From contig JBFMHA010000002.1 in assembly GCA_040753075.1 (NCBI GenBank), forward strand, positions 1 to 64,000: a DNA stretch of 64,000 nucleotides. The letters are read 5' to 3'. Below, piece after piece: positions 16,403-25,007 of this stretch (position 1 is its first letter; each line of letters begins with the position of its first letter). This stretch comes from UBA6814 sp040753075. Lineage in GTDB: Bacteria > Desulfobacterota > Desulfovibrionia > Desulfovibrionales > Desulfovibrionaceae. Below the pieces are notes generated by a model that was not told the origin of the DNA, searched no databases, and worked only from the letters and a program-made list of their open reading frames with translations. A program made the position numbers and the translations under genes.

Positions 16403-17435
16403 GGTCTTCTATCCAGTCCGGGGAGAAGTCGTGGATCTTGTCCGCCAGGTGCTTGCGCAGCTTCTGGAGGAGCCGGGCCTCGATCTGCCGCACCCGCTCC
16501 CGGGTGACTCCGTACTTCTCGCCGATCTCCCGCAGGGTGGTCTCCTCGTCCGAGAGCAGGCGGTTCTCCAGGATGTCCCGCTCCTTGTCCGTGAGCTGGG
16601 GCAGGATGGTGCGGATGTGCTCCCGGAGGGCGCTCGATATCTCGTCCTGGGCCAGGGCCGCCTCCACGCCCGGGATGAGCGCGGGCAGGAAGTCCATGCG
16701 GGTGGATGAGCCGTCCTCGCCCAGGGGGGTGTCCAGGGACATGTCCTGGCGGGAGAGGCGCTGGTCCATCTCGACGATGACGTCCTCGGCCACGTTCAGG
16801 TTCTGGGCCAGGGTGGAGGTGTCCGGGTCGAAGCCCTGGGCCTGCAGGCGCTGGCGCTCCTTGTTCAGGTTGTAGAACAGCTTGCGCTGGGCCTGGGTGG
16901 TTCCGATCTTCACCAGCCGCCAGTTGTCCATGATGAACTTGAGGATGTAGGCCTTGATCCAGAACGCCGCGTAGTACGAGAACTTGATGCCCTTGTCGGG
17001 ATCGAACTTCTGCACCGCGCGCATGAGGCCCACGTTGCCTTCCTGCACCAGGTCCAGGACGTTCTGCATCCAGCGGCGCTGGAAATCCATGGCGATCTTG
17101 ACCACCAGGCGCAGATGGGAGGTCACCAGGCGGAAGGCCGCGTCCTGGTCGCCGTCCTCGCGCACCCGGCGGGAGAGCTCGAACTCCTCGTCCGGCTTGA
17201 GCAGGGGGAACCGGCCGATCTCGCGCAGGTAGAGGTGCAGCGCGTCCCGGGGGGCCACCGCCCGGGTGGCCGAGGGGGCGGGCAGGGTGAACGAGTCGTC
17301 CCCGGCGTCCGGGTCGATGCTCTCGTCGGTGTCGGGCTCCAGGTCCGGGAGGATATCCGATTCGGGCTCGGACAGTTCGGCCTCGGCGTCGGTCTCCGGG
17401 TCCAGGAGTTCGGGTTCGGAAACGTTGTCGTGCAT
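16395..17435 (-). CDS. rpoH: RNA polymerase sigma factor, heat-shock type (RpoH)
   Basis: A 346-residue sigma-70 family protein. Region 2 shows HLRLVVKIAMDFQRR, QEGNVGLMRAVQKFD and KFSYYAAFWIKAYILKFI. The RpoH box QRKLFYNLNKERQRLQAQG follows, marking it as a sigma-32 class factor. The region 4 helix-turn-helix is TLREIGEKYGVTRERVRQIE. The N-terminal 60 or so residues are an acidic tail (many D/E-P repeats) absent from the 284-residue E. coli RpoH. ATG 17435 is used because a longer frame would start at a TTG that forms the -35 box of its own promoter. It heads a minus-strand gene run with an HD protein, envelope lipoproteins and sugar-phosphate enzymes. Confidence 0.9.
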   Translation of the reverse strand: MHDNVSEPELLDPETDAEAELSEPESDILPDLEPDTDESIDPDAGDDSFTLPAPSATRAVAPRDALHLYLREIGRFPLLKPDEEFELSRRVREDGDQDAAFRLVTSHLRLVVKIAMDFQRRWMQNVLDLVQEGNVGLMRAVQKFDPDKGIKFSYYAAFWIKAYILKFIMDNWRLVKIGTTQAQRKLFYNLNKERQRLQAQGFDPDTSTLAQNLNVAEDVIVEMDQRLSRQDMSLDTPLGEDGSSTRMDFLPALIPGVEAALAQDEISSALREHIRTILPQLTDKERDILENRLLSDEETTLREIGEKYGVTRERVRQIEARLLQKLRKHLADKIHDFSPDWIEDHD

Positions 17436-17487
17436 GGTTTCGCCTTTCCCGGCCGGGCTGGGGGGGCCGCCTGCGGCCGGATTTGGA

Positions 17488-17516
17488 AGTGTAGAGTTTT
17501 TGTTTGTCCTTTTCAA
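17488..17516 (-). promoter_or_regulatory. sigma-70 type promoter for rpoH
   Basis: On the minus strand, -35 TTGAAA (17511-17516) and -10 TACACT (17488-17493) are separated by 17 bases, about 50 bases before the rpoH start. The spacer is A-rich, unlike its surroundings. Confidence 0.6.
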
Positions 17517-17598
17517 CGACTTTCGCTAGACATACGGGTTCCGGCCCAGCCTGGCCCTTCCGGGCTCTGCCGCCGGCACATCTTTTACGGAGAACGCC

Positions 17599-20007
17599 GT
17601 GTCCGACTTCAGACGCGCCCTGGCCGACGGCCGGATCCTGCTCTTCGACGGGGCCATGGGGACCATGCTCCAGTCCCGCGGCATGCCCGCGGGCGCCAGT
17701 CCGGAGCGTTTCGGCCTGTCCGCCCCCGATGTCCTGGAGGCGGTCCACCGCGAGTACCTGTCAGCCGGGGCCCGGGTGCTGACCACCAACACCTTCGGCG
17801 GCACGGCCCACAAGCTCGGCCCGGACCTGGACCCCGCGGACTTCAACCGGCAGGCCGCGGCCGCGGCCCGGCGGGCCGCCGGCGACGCGGCTTTCGTGGC
17901 CGGCAGCGTGGGCCCCACGGGCCTGTTCTGCCGGCCCCTGGGCGACGTCTCCTTCCGGGACATGGTGGAGGCCTTCAGGCGCCAGATCGCCGGGCTGGCC
18001 GCGGGCGGCGCGGACTTCATCCTGGCGGAGACCCATTACGACCTGGCCGAGGTCCGGGCGGTGGTGGTGGCCTGCCGCGAGGTGGGCGACCTGCCGGTGG
18101 GCGTGTCCATGACCTTCGAGTCCGGGGCGGCCCTGACCGGGGCCTCGCCGCTCACCTTCCTGGACGCGGTGCAGAACCTGGGCGTGGACCTGGTGGGCGT
18201 GAACTGCGGCGCGGGCCCGGAGACGCTGGGCGAGACCGTGCGGGCCATGCTGCCCCGCCTGTCCACCCCGCTCCTGGTGCAGCCCAACGCCGGACTGCCC
18301 GAACTGGTGGACGGACGCACCGTGTTCCGTCTGGGGCCCCAGGAGTTCGCGGCCCAGACCGCGGCGCTGGCCGACCTGGGGGTCAAGGCCCTTGGCGGCT
18401 GCTGCGGCACCTCCCCGGCCCACATCGCGGCCCTGGCCGCGGCGCTGCGGGATCGCGGCTGGTCCCGGCCCGAGCCCGCGGAAGGGCCGCACCTTGCGCT
18501 GACCTCCCGCTCGGAATCGGCGCTGGCCGCCTTCCACCGGCCCTGCCTGGTCATCGGCGAGCGGATCAACCCCACGGGCAAGAAGGTCCTCACCGCCGAA
18601 CTCCAGGAAGGGCGCTTCAGCGAGGCCCATCGCCTGGCCCGGGAGCAGGCGGAGGCCGGGGCCGGGGTGCTGGACGTGAACGTGGGCGCGCCCCTGGTGG
18701 ACGAGACGGTCCTCCTGCCCGCCCTGGTGGAGTCCCTGTCCGGCCGTATCCAGGCGCCGCTGTGCCTGGACTCCACCAAGGTGGAGGCCGTGGCCGCGGC
18801 CCTGGACGTCTACCCCGGATCGCCCCTGGTCAACTCCATCAGCGGCGAGCCCGGCCGGATGGAGGTCCTGGGCCCCCTGTGCAAGCGCTACGGCGCGCCC
18901 TTCATCCTGCTCCCCCTGGAGGGCAAAAAGCTTCCGGTGACCGCGGCCGAACGCCTGGCGGTCATCGAATCCCTGCTCCGCCAGGCCGAGGACCTGGGCA
19001 TCCCCCGCCGGCTCATCCTGGTGGACGCCCTGGTGCTCACCGTGTCCTCCAAGCCCGAGTCGGCCAAGGCCTGCCTGGAGGTCATCACCCACTGCCGCGA
19101 GCAGTGGGGCCTGCCCACGGTCATGGGCCTGTCCAACGTCTCCTTCGGCCTGCCCGCCCGGGAGCTGGTCAACGCCACCTTCCTGGCCATGGCCATGGCC
19201 AGGGGCCTGGCCGCGGTCATCGCCAATCCCTCGACCCCGCGCATAGCCGAGGCCCTGGCCGCGGGCGAGGTGCTCCTGGCCCGGGATCCCTCGGCGGGCC
19301 GGTTCATCGCCGGGCACACCCACTGGAAGTCCGGGGAGGCGGCGGCTCCCGCGGCCCGCGGCGCCGCGGGCCCGGCCCGGGCCTCCACCCTGGCCGAGGC
19401 CGTGCTCCTGGGCCTGGGCGAGGACATCCTGCCCATGCTGGAGGCCGCCCTGGCCGAGGGCGCCGATCCCTTCGCCCTGGTGCGGGAGCAGCTCATCCCG
19501 GGCATCACCTCGGTGGGCGAGAAGTACGAGCGCAAGGAGTACTTCCTGCCCCAGCTGCTCCAGTCCGCGGAGACCATGCAGATCGCCTTCGCGCGCCTGA
19601 AGCCCCTGCTGGAGGCCGGCGCGGCGGAGGCCGGGCCGGTGGTGGTCCTGGCCACGGTGGAGGGCGACATCCACGACATCGGCAAGAACATCGTGGCCCT
19701 CATGCTGCGCAACCACGGGTTCACGGTGGTGGACCTGGGCAAGGACGTGCCCGCGGCCCGCATCGTGGCCGCGGCCGAGGAGCACGGGGCGGCGCTCATC
19801 GGCCTCTCGGCGCTCATGACCACCACCATGGTGCGCATGGCCGAGACCGTGGACCTGGTGCGGGAAAAGGGGCTTGCCGCCAAGGTGCTGGTGGGCGGCG
19901 CGGTGCTCTCCGAGGCCTATGCGGCGCGCATCGGCGCGGACGGCTACGCCCAGGACGCGGTGGCCGCGGTGCGCCTGGCCGGACGCCTGTGCGGGATGGC
20001 CCCTTGA
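17599..20007 (+). CDS. metH: cobalamin-dependent methionine synthase, short form lacking the reactivation domain
   Basis: An 802-residue MetH. Domains in order: homocysteine methyltransferase (1 to about 290) with the zinc Cys in GVNCGAGPE and GGCCGTSPAH; pterin-binding domain (about 310-560, VIGERINPTGKKVL, DVNVGAPLVDE); cobalamin cap (about 600-680); and a B12-binding Rossmann domain with the base-off ligand motif D-x-H-x-x-G (EGDIHDIGKNIV). The AdoMet-binding reactivation domain of the 1227-residue E. coli enzyme is absent, as in many anaerobes, so reduction of cob(II)alamin must come from another protein. GTG 17599 is chosen because GGAG lies six bases upstream. It is divergent from rpoH. 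Confidence 0.92.
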   Translation: MSDFRRALADGRILLFDGAMGTMLQSRGMPAGASPERFGLSAPDVLEAVHREYLSAGARVLTTNTFGGTAHKLGPDLDPADFNRQAAAAARRAAGDAAFVAGSVGPTGLFCRPLGDVSFRDMVEAFRRQIAGLAAGGADFILAETHYDLAEVRAVVVACREVGDLPVGVSMTFESGAALTGASPLTFLDAVQNLGVDLVGVNCGAGPETLGETVRAMLPRLSTPLLVQPNAGLPELVDGRTVFRLGPQEFAAQTAALADLGVKALGGCCGTSPAHIAALAAALRDRGWSRPEPAEGPHLALTSRSESALAAFHRPCLVIGERINPTGKKVLTAELQEGRFSEAHRLAREQAEAGAGVLDVNVGAPLVDETVLLPALVESLSGRIQAPLCLDSTKVEAVAAALDVYPGSPLVNSISGEPGRMEVLGPLCKRYGAPFILLPLEGKKLPVTAAERLAVIESLLRQAEDLGIPRRLILVDALVLTVSSKPESAKACLEVITHCREQWGLPTVMGLSNVSFGLPARELVNATFLAMAMARGLAAVIANPSTPRIAEALAAGEVLLARDPSAGRFIAGHTHWKSGEAAAPAARGAAGPARASTLAEAVLLGLGEDILPMLEAALAEGADPFALVREQLIPGITSVGEKYERKEYFLPQLLQSAETMQIAFARLKPLLEAGAAEAGPVVVLATVEGDIHDIGKNIVALMLRNHGFTVVDLGKDVPAARIVAAAEEHGAALIGLSALMTTTMVRMAETVDLVREKGLAAKVLVGGAVLSEAYAARIGADGYAQDAVAAVRLAGRLCGMAP

Positions 20008-20054
20008 CGTCCGGCCCGGCCGGCCCCATCATCCTCCCCGAAGGAAGACTCGCC

Positions 20055-20537
20055 ATGCAGCACATATCCGCGTTCCGCCGTCTGGCCGCCCTGGCCCTGC
20101 TCCTCTGCGTCCTGGCCTCTCCCGCCTCGTCCGGCGCGGGCCTGCCCGCCACGGTCCGGCCCCTGGACCTCATCGCCGCCATCGGCGCGGCCAAGGGCAA
20201 GGTGGTGGTGGTGAACTTCTGGGCCACCTGGTGCGCTCCGTGCCGGGTGGAGGTGCCCGAGCTCATGCGCCTGCGCTCCCACTACCCGCAGAGCGAGGTG
20301 GAGATCCTGGGGGTTTCGGTGGACGAGAGCCAGGCCAGCCTGGACTCCTTTCTCCGGAAGCTCCCCCTGAACTACCCCGTGGGCCGGGCCACCGAGGACG
20401 TGCCCCGCATGTTCCAGGTGGGCGCCATCCCCAAGCTCATGGTCTACGACCGGCAGGGCAGCCTCATCCACATCCGCGAAGGCATGACCTCCAGCGACGA
20501 TCTGCGCAGGATGGTGGACGCCCTGCTGGCGAAATAG
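20055..20537 (+). CDS. TlpA-like periplasmic thioredoxin
   Basis: A 160-residue protein with a cleavable signal peptide (LAALALLLCVLASPASSGAG) and a thioredoxin fold with NFWATWCAPCRVEVPEL (CxxC = CAPC), a VSVDES strand and the cis-Pro loop GAIPKLMVYD. It is the TlpA/ResA type, which reduces disulfides in periplasmic proteins, for example cytochrome c haem sites. AAGGAAG lies seven bases before ATG 20055. It sits 47 bases after metH and two bases before the acetyltransferase gene. A role in multihaem cytochrome maturation is likely in a Desulfovibrio-like cell but is inferred. Confidence 0.85.
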   Translation: MQHISAFRRLAALALLLCVLASPASSGAGLPATVRPLDLIAAIGAAKGKVVVVNFWATWCAPCRVEVPELMRLRSHYPQSEVEILGVSVDESQASLDSFLRKLPLNYPVGRATEDVPRMFQVGAIPKLMVYDRQGSLIHIREGMTSSDDLRRMVDALLAK

Positions 20538-20539
20538 CC

Positions 20540-21007
20540 ATGGCCGACCTCTACATCCGCAAGGCCCGCATCCAGGACGTGAAGGCCATCCACGGCCTGC
20601 TCCTGCACAGCGGCGGCATGGGCCTGCTCCTGCCCCGGTCCCTGCACGACCTGTACAACAAGCTTCGCGACTTCTACGTGCTGGCCGACCGCGACGCTGA
20701 AACCGTGCACGGCTGCTGCGCCCTGGCCATCACCTGGGAAGACATCGCCGAGGTGCGCTCCCTGGCCATTGCCGAGGAGATGCGCGGCAGGGGCTTCGGC
20801 AAGCGCCTGGTGGAGGCCTGCCTGTCCGAGGCCGTGACCCTGGGGCTGTTCCGCGTCTTCACCCTGACCTACCAGGTGGACTTCTTCGCCCGTCTGGGGT
20901 TCAGCGTGGTGGACAAGGAGGTCCTGCCCCAGAAGGTCTGGGCCGATTGCCTCAACTGCCCCAAGTTTCCCGGCTGCGACGAGACGGCCATGCTCATCGA
21001 GTTCTAA
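20540..21007 (+). CDS. GNAT N-acetyltransferase, ArgA-like
   Basis: A 155-residue single-domain GNAT enzyme. It has the beta4-alpha3 acetyl-CoA loop in MRGRGFGKRLVEA, preceded by EVRSLAIAEE, and ends with a Cys-rich tail WADCLNCPKFPGCDETAM. That tail, with its CxxC..C pattern, is what I associate with the short N-acetylglutamate synthases (ArgA) of deltaproteobacteria, which start arginine synthesis from glutamate and acetyl-CoA. The start is two bases after the TlpA stop, so the two are co-transcribed although functionally unrelated. ArgA identity is probable, not certain. Confidence 0.75.
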   Translation: MADLYIRKARIQDVKAIHGLLLHSGGMGLLLPRSLHDLYNKLRDFYVLADRDAETVHGCCALAITWEDIAEVRSLAIAEEMRGRGFGKRLVEACLSEAVTLGLFRVFTLTYQVDFFARLGFSVVDKEVLPQKVWADCLNCPKFPGCDETAMLIEF

Positions 21008-21172
21008 CGGCAGGGGAACGGCCGCGCAGGGTTTCTTCCCTCTGCGCCGGGCCTGCTCCGTGTCCGGCCTCGGCCGGGGAGGCGCAGCTCCGTCGCGCCG
21101 GGACAGGGCCGGCCGCCTTCGACCCTGCCCCGGCGTTGCGGCCGCGGCCCCGATGGGATAAGGTCCCCGCCC

Positions 21173-21697
21173 ATGCAAGACCCCCTGCTCACTGAAGTCA
21201 TCTCCCCGGAGGCCGTCCAGGCGCGCATCGCCGAGTTGGCCAGGGACATCACCGCCCGTTTCGCCGGCCAGCCCCTGGTGGCGGTCTGCGTGCTCAAGGG
21301 CGCGTTCCTCTTCTTCGCCGACCTTGTCCGTCATCTGGACCTGGACCTCTCCGTGGAGTTCGTGCGCCTGTCCAGCTACGGCGACGGCACCAGTCGGGGC
21401 AAGCACCAGGTGTTCTCCAAGGACGTGGAGATATCCCTGGCCGGACGCAACGTGCTGGTGGTGGAGGACATCGTGGATACCGGCCACTCGGCCGACTTCC
21501 TGCTCCGCACCTTCCGCGAACGCAATCCCCGGGACCTGGCCCTGACCTCCCTGGTGGACAAGTTCGAGCGCCGCGAGGTGGATCTGGCGGTTGACTTTCC
21601 CGGCTTTCACCTGAAAAAAGGGTTCCTGGTCGGTTTCGGCATGGATTATGCCGAGCGCTATCGGGAGCTTAGAGGCATCTACGAGCTCACGCTCTAG
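21173..21697 (+). CDS. hpt: hypoxanthine phosphoribosyltransferase
   Basis: A 174-residue purine salvage enzyme forming IMP (or GMP) from the base and PRPP. It has the PRPP-binding signature in VLVVEDIVDTGHSADFLL, the early VCVLKGAFLFFADLVRHL loop with the Lys-Gly cis-peptide, and YAERYRELRGIYEL at the C-terminus, typical of Hpt. AAGG precedes the ATG by roughly a dozen bases. It lies alone between the acetyltransferase and zinc-finger genes; the 165 bases before it are GC-rich with no clear promoter. Confidence 0.92.
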   Translation: MQDPLLTEVISPEAVQARIAELARDITARFAGQPLVAVCVLKGAFLFFADLVRHLDLDLSVEFVRLSSYGDGTSRGKHQVFSKDVEISLAGRNVLVVEDIVDTGHSADFLLRTFRERNPRDLALTSLVDKFERREVDLAVDFPGFHLKKGFLVGFGMDYAERYRELRGIYELTL

Positions 21698-21756
21698 CGC
21701 GATGGCGGCAGGGCCGGCACGCCGGCCGCACGGCAACACTCTCCCTGCGAGGGGCC

Positions 21757-22734
21757 ATGATCGTCGAATGCCCGAACTGCAAGACTACCTACAACCTTGA
21801 CGACTCCCTGATCCCCGAGGGGGGGCGCAAGGTGAAGTGCACGGTCTGCGAGCACCGCTTCACGGTGGAGCCGGCGTCCAAGGGCGCAGTCCACGACCAG
21901 GACATCGAAGACCTCTTCGGCGACTCCGGCGACTTTGGGGAAAGCGGCTCCGAATTCGCCGCGGCCCTGGACAACCTGAACGAGCCCGAGGAGGCCGCGG
22001 CCCCCAAGGCCCCTGCCGCCAAGGGCGGGTACGAGATTCCCGAGGACCTGGCCTCGGCCTCGGCCGAGGACCTGTCCGGCGAGGCGGCCCCGGCCAAGAA
22101 GGGCGACGGCGCGGGCATGAGCCTGGACGGCGGCTTCTCCCTGGAGGCCAAGCCCAAGAAGGAGAAGGCCGCGGGCGGCAGGAGGAAGGGGCTCGTCATC
22201 GGCATCGCCGCCGGGGCGCTCCTGCTCCTGGCCGGAGCGGCCGCGGGCCTGTACTTCTTCAAGCCCGGCCTCATCCCCGGCCTGGGCGCCAAGCCCGCGG
22301 CCGAGGAGGCCGGGGCCAAGCCCGTGGACCAGGCCCAGGTGGAGAACATCACCCTGGACAAGATCCGCCAGTACTACGTGGACAACGAGAAGGCCGGCCG
22401 CCTCTTCGTGGTCGAGGGCGTGGCCGTGAACGACTTCGACGCGCCCAAGGAGCTCATCGTGGTCGAGGTCGGGCTCTTCGACGCCTCGGGCCAGATGGTG
22501 GCCAGCAAGCGCCAGCTCGCGGGCAACGTGCTCTCGCTCTACAACCTCCAGATCCTGGAGTGGGACAAGATCGAGAGCGGGCTGGTCAACGAGTCGGGCG
22601 TCGCGGCCAACAACATGTTCGTGCAGCCCAAGGGCGAGGTGCCCTTCATGGTGGCCATGGCCAACACCCCGGAGGCGGTCAGCGAATTCGTGATCAAGGT
22701 GGTGGAGGTCAAGGACCCGCCGCCCCAGAAATAG
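21757..22734 (+). CDS. zinc-finger (MJ0042-type) / DUF3426 membrane protein
   Basis: A 325-residue protein. The N-terminal 40 residues are a zinc-finger of the MJ0042 type (CPNCKTTYN..VKCTVCEHRF, two CxxC pairs). An acidic, Ala/Pro-rich linker follows, then one transmembrane helix (LVIGIAAGALLLLAGAAAGLY, about residues 148-170). The periplasmic C-terminal DUF3426-like beta domain (FVVEGVAVNDFD, IVVEVGLFDASG) closes the protein. Cytosolic finger and periplasmic domain suggest a signalling or assembly role; none is established. It is three bases upstream of radA, so co-transcribed with it. Confidence 0.82.
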   Translation: MIVECPNCKTTYNLDDSLIPEGGRKVKCTVCEHRFTVEPASKGAVHDQDIEDLFGDSGDFGESGSEFAAALDNLNEPEEAAAPKAPAAKGGYEIPEDLASASAEDLSGEAAPAKKGDGAGMSLDGGFSLEAKPKKEKAAGGRRKGLVIGIAAGALLLLAGAAAGLYFFKPGLIPGLGAKPAAEEAGAKPVDQAQVENITLDKIRQYYVDNEKAGRLFVVEGVAVNDFDAPKELIVVEVGLFDASGQMVASKRQLAGNVLSLYNLQILEWDKIESGLVNESGVAANNMFVQPKGEVPFMVAMANTPEAVSEFVIKVVEVKDPPPQK

Positions 22735-22737
22735 GCC

Positions 22738-24099
22738 GTGGCCAAGCCCCGGCAGGTCTTCCGCTGCTCCTCCTGCGGAGCCGAGTCCCTCAAGTGGCAG
22801 GGGAAGTGCCCCCGTTGCGGGGACTGGAACACCCTGGTTGAGGAGTCCGCCCCGCCCCCGTCTTCCCCGTCCCGTCCCCGTCCGTCGGCGTCCGCGGCCT
22901 CGCCCGCGTCCCTGGCCTCGGCCCTGGCCGAGGAGAGCGTCTGTCTGTCCACGGGCATTCCGGCCCTGGACGCGGCCCTGGGCGGCGGCCTGGTCCCGGG
23001 CCAGGCCGTGCTCCTGGCCGGCGAGCCGGGCATCGGCAAGTCCACGCTCCTCCTGCAGTTGGCCGGCAATCTTGCCCGCCAGGGCAGGACCGCGGTCTAC
23101 GTGTCCGCCGAGGAATCCCTGTCCCAGATCGGGGGGCGGGCCAAGCGCCTGGGCCTGCCGGCCGACGCCATGTCCGCCCTGGCCACCACCCGGGCCGAGG
23201 ACGCCCTGGCCGCCCTGGCGCCGGCCGCGGGGGACCGGCCCGACCTGCTGGTGGCGGACTCGGTGCAGACCATGGCCACCGACGCGGCCGAGGGGCTGCC
23301 CGGCAGCGTGAGCCAGGTGCGGGCCGTGGCCTTCGCCCTGGTGGAGGAGGCCAAGAGGAGCGGGGCGGTGCTGGTGCTGGTGGGCCACGTGACCAAGGAC
23401 GGCCAGATCGCCGGGCCCAAGCTGCTGGAGCACATGGTGGACACGGTGCTCTCCCTGGAGGGCGACCGCCGCCACCATTTCCGCATCTTCCGGGTGCTCA
23501 AGAACCGCTTCGGCCCGGGCCAGGAGGTGCTGGTCCTGCGCATGGAGGCCGCGGGCCTGTCCGTGGTGGACGACCCCTCGACGTTCTTCCTCCAGGACCG
23601 CGATCCCAGCCTGCCGGGCGCGGCCCTGGTGGTGGCGGTGGACGGCCAGCGCCCCTTCGCCGTGGAGGTGCAGGCCCTGGCCGCCCGCACCTTCCTGGCC
23701 ATGCCCCGGCGCACCGCCCTGGGCCTGGACGCCAACCGGCTGCACCTGCTCCTGGCGGTGCTGGAGAAGCGGCTCAACCTGAACTTCGGCCAGGCGGACA
23801 TCTACGCCAAGATCGGGGCCGGCCTGCGCCTGGACGATCCCGGCATGGACGCCGGCCTGGCCGCGGCCGTGCTGTCGTCCTTCTACGAACGTCCCCTGCC
23901 CGAGAGCGCGGCCATCTGGGGCGAGGTGGACCTGAACGGCCAGATCCGCCCCGTCTCCGGCCACGAGGCGCGGATGAAGCAGGCCCAGCGGCTCGGCCTC
24001 TCGCCAATCCTCCACCCGGCGGCCTCGCCAGGCGGCCCCGGCAGCCAGCCCGTGGCCACGGTGGCGGACCTGCAGAAGGCGCTGTTCGGGAAGAGGTAG
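22738..24099 (+). CDS. radA: DNA repair protein RadA
   Basis: A 453-residue RadA/Sms, a RecA-like ATPase that drives branch migration in recombinational repair. It has the N-terminal zinc finger (CSSCGAESLKWQGKCPRCG), Walker A GEPGIGKST near residue 100, Walker B LLVADSVQTM, the RadA signature KNRFG, and a C-terminal Lon-protease-like domain (GLDANRLHLLLAVLEKR; VDLNGQIRPVSG) lacking the protease dyad. The start is GTG 22738, three bases after the previous stop with no clear SD, so translational coupling is likely. Confidence 0.95.
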   Translation: MAKPRQVFRCSSCGAESLKWQGKCPRCGDWNTLVEESAPPPSSPSRPRPSASAASPASLASALAEESVCLSTGIPALDAALGGGLVPGQAVLLAGEPGIGKSTLLLQLAGNLARQGRTAVYVSAEESLSQIGGRAKRLGLPADAMSALATTRAEDALAALAPAAGDRPDLLVADSVQTMATDAAEGLPGSVSQVRAVAFALVEEAKRSGAVLVLVGHVTKDGQIAGPKLLEHMVDTVLSLEGDRRHHFRIFRVLKNRFGPGQEVLVLRMEAAGLSVVDDPSTFFLQDRDPSLPGAALVVAVDGQRPFAVEVQALAARTFLAMPRRTALGLDANRLHLLLAVLEKRLNLNFGQADIYAKIGAGLRLDDPGMDAGLAAAVLSSFYERPLPESAAIWGEVDLNGQIRPVSGHEARMKQAQRLGLSPILHPAASPGGPGSQPVATVADLQKALFGKR

Positions 24100-24141
24100 C
24101 ATCGCGATATCCCACGGCTGTCCCTTTTCCCGCCGGCCGTC

Positions 24142-24169
24142 TTGAAATCCCGCGGCAATCCTGTAAATT
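24142..24169 (+). promoter_or_regulatory. sigma-70 type promoter for the PAS-protein gene
   Basis: -35 TTGAAA (24142-24147) and -10 TAAATT (24164-24169) are separated by 16 bases, about 45 bases upstream of the ATG at 24214. Confidence 0.5.
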
Positions 24170-24213
24170 GACCGAATACCCCCTTTCCTGTCCTCAGCCT
24201 GACGAGGGTGGCC

Positions 24214-24996
24214 ATGCCTTTGGAGCCGGCGACACTCATCGCGCAACTCGGCTGTCTCTTCGAGAACGAGTTCGTCGGGATCGTCGTGGTGCGAGACGGC
24301 GTGGTGGTGGCCAGCAACGCCTGTTTCGCCCGGATGCTCGGCCTGGCGGAGGGCGGAGAGGTGGCGGGGCGGAGGTTTTCCGATCTTTCGGCCCCGGGAG
24401 ATTGCCAGGACGTCGCCGCAAGCCTCGTCGATCCGGAACAGGTCGTGGACGGCCCGCAGGGGGAGATCTTCCTGCTCAGGGAGGACACGACATACATGCC
24501 CTGCCGATGCAGCAGGGCGGCCCAGTGTCTGGCGAAGGGCCAGGAGCCGCCGGCGGTTGTCCTGTTCGTTCAGGACGTCTCAGAATACTACCGCCTGGCC
24601 GAGGACTACAACAAGAGCATGCTCGACCTGGAAGAGGCCAAGCTCGTCCAGGAGGAGAATGCGAACGTGCTGTCCGACATGCTGGTGCAGTTGGAGCAGG
24701 CGGAACGGGCCAAGCTGGAGAAAGAGAAGCTGCAGGGCGTCGTGGAGCTGGCCGTGGCCGCGGCCCATGAACTGAGCCAGCCCCTGCAGGCCATGCAGAA
24801 CGACCTGTTCTATCTGCGCGGCGTCGTGCCCGAGGGAGGCGAAGAGGCCGCAGCCCTGGACGCCCTCGACGGCGCCATGGTCGCCCTGGAGAAGATCGTC
24901 GCCAAGTTCCGCACGGTCACCGCCTACAGGACCACGGAATACACCAAGGGCGTCACCATGTTCGATCTGGACGGGTCGTCCTCCGGGAAAAAGTGA
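24214..24996 (+). CDS. PAS protein with coiled coil and lone DHp-like domain (no ATPase domain)
   Basis: A 260-residue cytoplasmic protein. Residues 8 to about 130 form a PAS-like domain (ENEFVGIVVVRDGVVVASNACFARML in part, then a Cys-rich loop YMPCRCSRAAQC). Residues 135-185 are a coiled coil. Residues 185-240 look like a histidine-kinase dimerisation helix with an H-box, AAHELSQPLQAM, but no HATPase (N, G1, G2 boxes) follows; the protein ends at SSGKK. A GAGG fits ATG 24214 better than the GTG at 24208. It may be a phosphotransfer or decoy partner for a separate kinase, or a truncated kinase. It is convergent with cysS, 11 bases apart. Confidence 0.7.
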   Translation: MPLEPATLIAQLGCLFENEFVGIVVVRDGVVVASNACFARMLGLAEGGEVAGRRFSDLSAPGDCQDVAASLVDPEQVVDGPQGEIFLLREDTTYMPCRCSRAAQCLAKGQEPPAVVLFVQDVSEYYRLAEDYNKSMLDLEEAKLVQEENANVLSDMLVQLEQAERAKLEKEKLQGVVELAVAAAHELSQPLQAMQNDLFYLRGVVPEGGEEAAALDALDGAMVALEKIVAKFRTVTAYRTTEYTKGVTMFDLDGSSSGKK

Positions 24997-25007
24997 CGGA
25001 CGGCGTC

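Noticed and set aside
17115..20537. 1140-codon plus-strand frame joining the rpoH antisense region, metH and the TlpA gene
   Set aside because: Only its last 160 codons are real (the TlpA-like protein, with its own SD and signal peptide); the rest is a shadow of rpoH and metH.
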